Part shown: positions 58,201-64,000 of the stretch, in pieces
Numbering within the stretch: the first letter of the stretch is position 1
Layout of the letters: each line of letters begins with the position of its first letter
DNA from: Siphonodentalium dalli
Taxonomy: Eukaryota > Mollusca > Scaphopoda > Gadilida > Siphonodentaliidae
Direction of reading: 5' to 3'
DNA length: 64,000 nucleotides
Assembly (NCBI GenBank): GCA_032622095.1
Contig: CP136066.1
Coordinates: forward strand, 227,854,961 to 227,918,960
The notes under the pieces: model-generated
The model's database searches: none
Told to the model about the DNA's origin: nothing
What the model saw: only the letters and a program-made list of their open reading frames with translations
Translations under genes and position numbers: made by a program

Positions 58201-58302
58201 GTACGACCTGTAGCCTGCATTGTTGACGCCTTACGTACACACGGACGACGGACGACAAAGCCATGGCAATAGCTCAAACTTTACAAAGTAAAGTTGAGCT
58301 AA
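55213..58302 (+). mobile_element. 3.09-kb non-autonomous Helitron-like element
   Basis: Absent from copy 1, where the empty site is TTTTACA|TAATATG (23364/23365). The element starts TGAAAGTGTCAATGACACTG and ends with an AACTTTACAAAGTAAAGTT hairpin followed by GAGCTAA. Insertion between A and T without target duplication, and a 3' hairpin next to a CTRR-type end, fit Helitrons; the 5' TG instead of TC does not. The interior is about 18 tandem units of roughly 160 bp, each with AAGATGGCTGCTGGCGGCCA or a variant, and some units form a higher-order group of about 646 bp. No Rep/helicase frame is present. The layout resembles the pearl-type elements known in molluscs. Confidence 0.75.
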
Positions 58303-58385
58303 TAATATGATTGGAGGGGGAATGGGGGGGGAATGGGGGGGGGGGTTCGAAAATTAAATGGGCCTTTAAGACTATAACATTTGCT

Positions 58386-58991
58386 GCGGAAAAAACAAGG
58401 GGTTCGCATCTAAGATGCTATGTCGAGTTTATTGACAGTCGAAAAAAACTTCTGCCAATAACTTGGCAATAAGGCCCACAAAAGTTGGACAAACCTGGTT
58501 TTCAAACTCGTCCCGAGATATTGTTGCAAGAGACTCATATATCAAATATGGTTTGAATCAGTTAATATTTGTTTCAGTTATCATGCTAACGGTGAAAAAA
58601 AGAAGCTAAAAATAGACGGACAAAGGCCCATAACTCCGGGTAAAAAATCCGACAAACCTGGTTTTCGAATTCGTCCGAGATTTTGTTGCAAGAGACTCAT
58701 ATATCTCAAATATGGTTTGAATCAAATATTTTATTCAGTTATCGCGTCAATGGTGAAAAAATGCAAAAAATTCATCAAAGATGGACAACTCTTGTCAAAA
58801 AGTTTGGACGTGACCCATTTTCTACAGGCAGTAAATAGTCATTGGGAGCAACTCACGTACCAAATTTGTTTTTAATCCGTTCACAAATGTCAAAGTTATA
58901 AGGCGTTCTTTAGGTCCGACTGATCGCCCGCCTGCCAACCGTCCCTCGTCAAACCATAAGTCGAGTTTTTTTTATAAACTTGACTAAAAAT
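58386..58991 (+). repeat. ~190-bp tandem-unit dispersed repeat, copy 2
   Basis: Counterpart of 23465-24066, with the same two units, GTCCGACTGATCGCCCGCC tail and AGTCGAGTTT stem. Confidence 0.5.
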
Positions 58992-59547
58992 AGTACCATC
59001 AGGTCACGTTTCTGTTTGGAGGGGGGGGGGGTGGGTTGTTAGTAAGTTGACAAGGGCCAAAGACATCAAACTCAATAACTGTGTTTCATCAAATTTATTA
59101 TGATTGAAAATGAAACATGATGCGCATTAATGAGAGATGGACAAACTGATTATATAGAACTGTTGTTAATGGACGAGAGTTCATTCACTCGTATGAACAG
59201 GTCCGTCAAAGAAAAAACATATTTCTAGTTCAGGTTTCACCAGCACCCAATTCATGATTTTCAAGAATATTTCCTGAATTGTTTTGTACATTTTTCATTT
59301 TAAAAAAACCAACACATTTCAATGTGGTTGTTAAATGGAAGAAGAAAAAAATTATTTTAATTTTGAGTCAATACCTGCCAAATACATGTAACCTGAACCA
59401 AACATTGAATTTTCTTTGGCAGCACATCCTACATTCAACTATTATATTTATGAACCATACTATATTGACAATTAGTGAACTTGATAAGAAGCCAAATATA
59501 TATTTCACAACGGGAAATGGACAATCCCATAATTTGTGCAAAAACAG

Positions 59548-59709
59548 GGGAATGGTGGATTTGGTACTATCAAATTCGAAGACATTGTGACTCGAGGGGT
59601 GAGGTTACTGCGTTTTCAGATATTTGAAGTTTTGGACGAGGAACCAGTCTATTCAGGAAGAGATATTGAGTGCCAAAGAAACAAGACGCCAGATTCGCAT
59701 AAACAATGA
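59548..59709 (+). other. Candidate terminal exon of unknown protein, copy 2
   Basis: 162 nt identical to 24615-24776, while the flanks differ by indels on both sides (one base upstream, nine bases downstream). The reverse-strand relative is at about 60725-60785. Function not recognised. Confidence 0.25.
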
Positions 59710-59722
59710 CAATTTTCATTTA

Positions 59723-60170
59723 TTAACCCTTTACCCAACAAACCGGCCAAAAACGCCCAAATAAAGCTTCAACAGCCTAAAATATCTTCGGTCTGTCTCA
59801 ATAGAACCATACAAATATGGATATCATTGGAACCGGTTCATCGACCACATTGTGATGGTTACAGTTATGCCCTGTGCCAATGCATTCTCTTATATATGCG
59901 AGTCGACCATAGGTCGCCTCGCATATATAAGAGAATGCATTGGCCTAACACTTTTTACCATTTTTTCTTACATTCTTTAACAATTTTATAATTTTTTCTT
60001 ACATTTTTTAACAATATTTATAATATTTTTCTACATTCTTTGACAATTAAATTTTTTTTAATATGTGTTAAGCCTATGCATTCTCTTATATATGCGAGGC
60101 GACCTATGGTCGACTCGCATATATAAGAGAATGCATTGGCACAGGGCCGTTCTGTTGGGTAAAGGGTTAA
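59723..60170. mobile_element. Family A piggyBac-like MITE, complete, copy 2
   Basis: Counterpart of 24797-25260, TTAA at both ends. One palindrome has a C to T change (GCCTATGCATT) that breaks a pair. Confidence 0.85.
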
Positions 60171-60240
60171 GAAATTACATCAACATCGAGACGAAATTCA
60201 GTTATTAAAATGTATGTTTCCTTCCATGAAGTAGAAACTT

Positions 60241-60668
60241 GCTGTCATTTGCAGAATGAGGTCCCCAGAGGGTGAATTTAGTGATGCTATCCCGCACAGC
60301 AGGCTAGCATCACCATATTCACTCTCTGGAGACATCATTCTGCTTAGGCCTCATCTTCTGGGAAGTATCTATAGTATCAAATTAACATTGTTTTTAGTAA
60401 GTTTTCCCATCTGGGAAGTTTCTATATCCCCTAATTTGCAGAAGGTAAAATCCATAATCGAGGTGCCCAATGGGTGATCATCACCAACTTCAACTGGGGA
60501 ACTTCAATCTGATCCTAGATCTACCATAGCAGTTGAGGGCCTTAACAGAATGAGGTCCCCAGAGGGTGAATTTAGTGATGCTAGCCCACCATGCAGGATA
60601 GTGTCACTAAATAAACCCTCTTGGGACCTCATTCTGCAAATGACAGACATGCTATTTGCAGGATTGGT
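60241..60668. mobile_element. Family D double-palindrome element, copy 2
   Basis: Counterpart of 25331-25739; its left palindrome is intact here (GAATGAGGTCCCCAGAGGG), so copy 1 has lost about ten bases. Confidence 0.65.
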
Positions 60669-60808
60669 TACTGAAGTTCGCGCGTTTAACTCGTCCTTGT
60701 CCCTATTAATTGTCGATTCGTAGTAACATGACGCTTTCTGCCACAATGTCTTCAAATTTGATAGTGCCAAATTTACCATATGGATGGCTGTTATATACAT
60801 TACTAACC

Positions 60809-61222
60809 AAACCTGGATTTATAGTGGTCAGACATTTGCAGAATGAGACCCCCCCCCCTCCCCTGCCCCAGAGGGTATATTTATTGATTCACCATCTGTG
60901 GACCTCATTCCGCTTAGGCCTCATCTTCTGTGAAGTATCTAGTCTCAAATTAACATTGTTTTCAGTTACTCTTTCCCCTTCAGTTCAGTTTCTATATCGC
61001 CTAATTTGCAGAAAATAAATTAAATATAAATGGAGGTGACGAATGGGTGAACATCACCAACTTCAACTGGGGATCTTCAATCTGACCCTGGGTCTCCCGT
61101 AGCAGTTGAGGCCTAAGCAGAATGAGGTTCCCAGAGGGTAAATTTGGTCAGGATAGTGTCACTAAATTCATCCTCTGGACACCTCATTCAGCGAATGATA
61201 GACACACTGTATCCGGGTCAGG
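60809..61222. mobile_element. Family D element, degraded, copy 2
   Basis: Counterpart of 25880-26322 with an additional internal deletion of about 60 bp. Confidence 0.6.
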
Positions 61223-61593
61223 AAGCAAATTACTTTTGAAATAACCTCACATTGACATGATTAGATAGCATTGTTCTAAAATCATATAAAAGTCATACCA
61301 AATTGCATAGCTTTTATCCAAAATTGGGTAGGAAATTGCGATGCGATACCAGTTAATTTGCTCCCTGATCCCCAGGTCCCGGTCTGGGTATCCCCTGACT
61401 ATGTAGACTAGTACCCTGTGAATCAGGCATTTTCATATCGAATCTAAATCCGTCTGGAATTGATTCCCAGGGCTATTTATATTTTTGTTCGTCTGAGCAT
61501 TTCACATCATTCAAGTCTGAGTTCACTTGGACTATAATAGTTGAATTCAGGGTGATGACAGCTGTATTCTTCCATTCATGAAATGATGAAATA

Positions 61594-61716
61594 CAGTAAT
61601 GCCCTATTTAATCGACTCCCTAACCACAGCAGAATTATGTGTAACTTTTCAGGATTTAGTCGGACATATGGCTTGTTGCCATTCATCGGAAAGCTCGATT
61701 AATTAGGGCATTACTG
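61594..61716. mobile_element. Family E MITE, centre deleted, copy 2
   Basis: Counterpart of 26695-26817. Confidence 0.75.
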
Positions 61717-61854
61717 TAGTGGTGATTTGCTCCCACTCAGTCAAAAAAGAACTAACTAAAACAGATAACAATATCAGAGAAAAAATAACATATACATTCA
61801 TAGTTAAACCAAACATCCCCTCTCTATGGGAGCCAAATAACATATACATTCATA

Positions 61855-62067
61855 CAGCAATGCCCTAAATAATCGACTCCTTAACCACAGCAGAATTATG
61901 GATAATTTTTCAGGATTTAGTCGGAAATATGGCTTGTTGCCATTCATCGGTAAGCTCTCACTGAGAGCTTTCCGATGAATGGCAACAAGTCATATTTCCG
62001 ACTAAATCCTGGAAAATTACCCATAATTCTGCTGTGGTTAAGGAGTCGATTATTTAGGGCATTACTG
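61855..62067. mobile_element. Family E MITE, full palindrome, copy 2
   Basis: Counterpart of 26956-27167. Confidence 0.8.
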
Positions 62068-62635
62068 TAGTCAAACCAAATAGCACATCTCTATGGGAGG
62101 CCAAATTCACAATTAAGTATAGTTCAAATTCCATGTCTCAAAACTTCCCTAACGCTGAAATGGATGCAGCCAATACTGATGCTAGTAACCTTTGACATAT
62201 ATTTACCTTAGATGATACCATTATATGTAAGGTAGTAAGGCTATAAAAAAAAACAATTACGCTTAAGTGTAATGGCATTATGCTTTAGCGAAATAGCATT
62301 ATTAATAGCTATTAAATGTGAATTTGGCCTCCCATACATCTCGCATCACAAACTTTCAGTCTGACAAAAATAGAGTCATTCTTATGTTTGGAATATAGGG
62401 TTCAGACGAGTCGGTTGCTTATATTGCTTTGTAATTGGAATCGACATTAAAACTAAAGTGTTTTAATACAGTGTGAACGTAATAATGCAATGCATTCTTT
62501 TCTTTGCAATGCAGAGATCCTGTTTTCAACACATGCCTTATAAGACGTTTCTTGTTTTCAATCGATAAAAGATTGCCGCTGTCTTTGAAGTGAAGAAAAT
62601 CAACTTGTACTAATGTCAATAGCAGGCGTGTAAAT

Positions 62636-62944
62636 GTTATAACGCAACATACGCAGCCGTGTGAATGTAATAATGCAACATACGCACCAGTGTGAACGTA
62701 ATAATGCATTATACGCAGCCATGTGAATGTTATAATGAAACATACGCACCAGTGTGAACGTAATAATGCAACATACGCAGCCGTGTGAATGTTATAACGC
62801 AACATATGCAGCAGTGTGAACGTAATAATGCAACATACGCACCAGTGTGAACGTAATAATGCAACATACGCAGCAGTGTGAACGTAATAATGCAACATAC
62901 GCAGCAGTGTGAATGTTATAACGCAACATACGCAGCCGTGTGAA
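62636..62944. repeat. 31-bp minisatellite, copy 2
   Basis: About ten units, same order as 27775-28078 with few changes. Confidence 0.85.
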
Positions 62945-62981
62945 TCATAATTTTGAGCCAGAGGCCAGTCAAAATATGTAA

Positions 62982-63232
62982 TTAACCCTCTCATGACGGG
63001 AGCTGCACTGGTGCAGCATTAAAGATCCTGTGCCAGTGCATTCTCTTATATATGCGAGTCTTCCATAGGCAGCCTCGCATATATAAGAGAATGCACTGGC
63101 TTACAAGGTAAATATTGTTTGGCCAATGTATCCTCTTATATATTCGAGACTCCGTTTGGGAGACTCGTATACATAAGAGAATGCATTGACACAGGGTTTT
63201 CGAATTCAGGAAGATCCAGTCATGGAAGCGAT
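62982..63232. mobile_element. Family B MITE, copy 2
   Basis: Counterpart of 28117-28371, starting TTAACCCTCTCATGACGGGA. Confidence 0.65.
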
Positions 63233-63473
63233 ATGCAAATAACTGAAATTTAAAACTTTTTATGAACTGGAATTGAAAATGTTTCTATATTCTTTTAGCT
63301 GAAAATTTACCTTTAAATAAATTTTTAAGTAAAATATGTGTAACACAAAATGTTATTTCTGTGTATTTGGGAATAATAATAAAATAAAGATGTCTTCAAA
63401 GAGTTTCTAGGATTTTTTGCTACATCCCTGGCTGTCTTTAAAGAGACCCAAGGCACTCGCAGTGGGTAAATGT

Positions 63474-63648
63474 AACCCATAGAGAGCCCCACATAGCCTG
63501 GAGCAGACGACTCTCCGTAGTGCATGCTTCCATCTCTGTGAGGCTCACAGCGGGTAAATGTAACCCATAGAGAGCCCCATATAGCCTGGAGCAGACGACT
63601 CTCCGTAGTGCATGCTTCCATCTCTGTGAGGCTCACAGTGGGTAAATG
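63474..63648. repeat. Two tandem family C foldback units
   Basis: Two ~88-bp units with AACCCATAGAGAGCCCC and GAGGCTCACAG ends; copy 1 has one. The doubling is recent, as the units differ by only a few bases. Confidence 0.7.
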
Positions 63649-64000
63649 TGCAAAAACATAAAAGTATGAAAACATCACCACTCAGAAGAACATGGAGAAA
63701 TAGATAAAAACAAATTATAATACTAATTATTGATAGTTCTCCAATAACAAAATTTCATCTGTTGAAACCATTGTTGTGTAAACAAAACTGTAACAGTGAT
63801 TTGTCAACAAACATTGCTATTAATCTTCAAATCTATTAGGCTGTATATGATTATCACAATATATTTTAATGGTTTGATCTTTTCCAATCTTTTACAGTTG
63901 AATTTAGATTGAACTTTGTATCTTGTTGGACTAATCCTACTTTTTGGGTAATTTCAAATGTAACATTAATGTTTATATAACAATAGTTTTTACATATGAA
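63649..64000. other. No gene recognised
   Basis: AT-rich sequence up to the window end, matching 28697-29046 of copy 1. Confidence 0.55.

Larger units (their letters stand above)
41311..64000 (+). repeat. Copy 2 of the large segmental duplication
   Basis: This is the second copy of the segment that starts at base 1. It runs to the window end, so its right part is cut off. It has a shorter satellite (right arm about 5.7 kb against 15.4 kb), an extra block at about 48540-49580 that copy 1 has lost, a 3.09-kb Helitron-like insertion at 55213-58302, and a doubled 88-bp foldback unit near 63474-63648. The lectin gene is intact in both copies. Confidence 0.93.

Overview
The window is metazoan nuclear DNA: spliced exons with GT-AG borders, long AT-rich introns, and dense non-autonomous transposable elements. 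No bacterial, organellar or viral gene organisation is seen. The repeat style (foldback MITEs, tandem-repeat-bearing elements with a tail rich in GGACGGAC, tRNA-derived SINE, microsatellite-tailed non-LTR fragments) and an EGF plus C-type-lectin gene suggest a marine invertebrate, perhaps a mollusc or another lophotrochozoan or deuterostome. I cannot name the taxon from sequence alone.

Layout. Positions 1-29046 and 41311-64000 are two diverged copies of one segment in direct orientation, separated by about 12.3 kb (29047-41310) seen only once. Each copy holds, in order: a short left flank; a satellite array with a small inverted left arm and a very long right arm (15.4 kb in copy 1, 5.7 kb in copy 2); piggyBac-like MITEs; the last three recognisable exons of a secreted or surface EGF-CTLD protein; then a repeat-rich 3' region. 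The two copies differ by clean insertions: a 3' fragment of a non-LTR retrotransposon and a roughly 430-bp element only in copy 1, and a 3.09-kb Helitron-like element only in copy 2.

Genes. The only confident coding content is the lectin pair (exons 17133-17226, 17696-17905, 20536-20738; and 49821-49914, 50474-50683, 52844-53046). Exon phases, splice sites and domain signatures agree. The 5' exons are not visible. A 162-nt open stretch (24615-24776 and 59548-59709) is a weak candidate terminal exon. In the single-copy middle there are only remnants: a reverse-transcriptase C-terminal fragment, a SINE and many MITEs.

Most unusual points: (1) the lectin 5' splice donor lies inside a minisatellite of 15 (copy 1) or 18 (copy 2) near-identical CAG|GTAAA donors, mostly in 12-nt steps that encode TSGK in frame; (2) the satellite has a foldback layout, nested kb-scale higher-order duplications and no stop codons over long stretches, producing false ORFs of up to 1045 codons; (3) the lectin 3' UTR begins with a 229-bp palindromic MITE; (4) five of the six exon differences between the lectin copies change the protein, four of them clustered around the start of exon 3.
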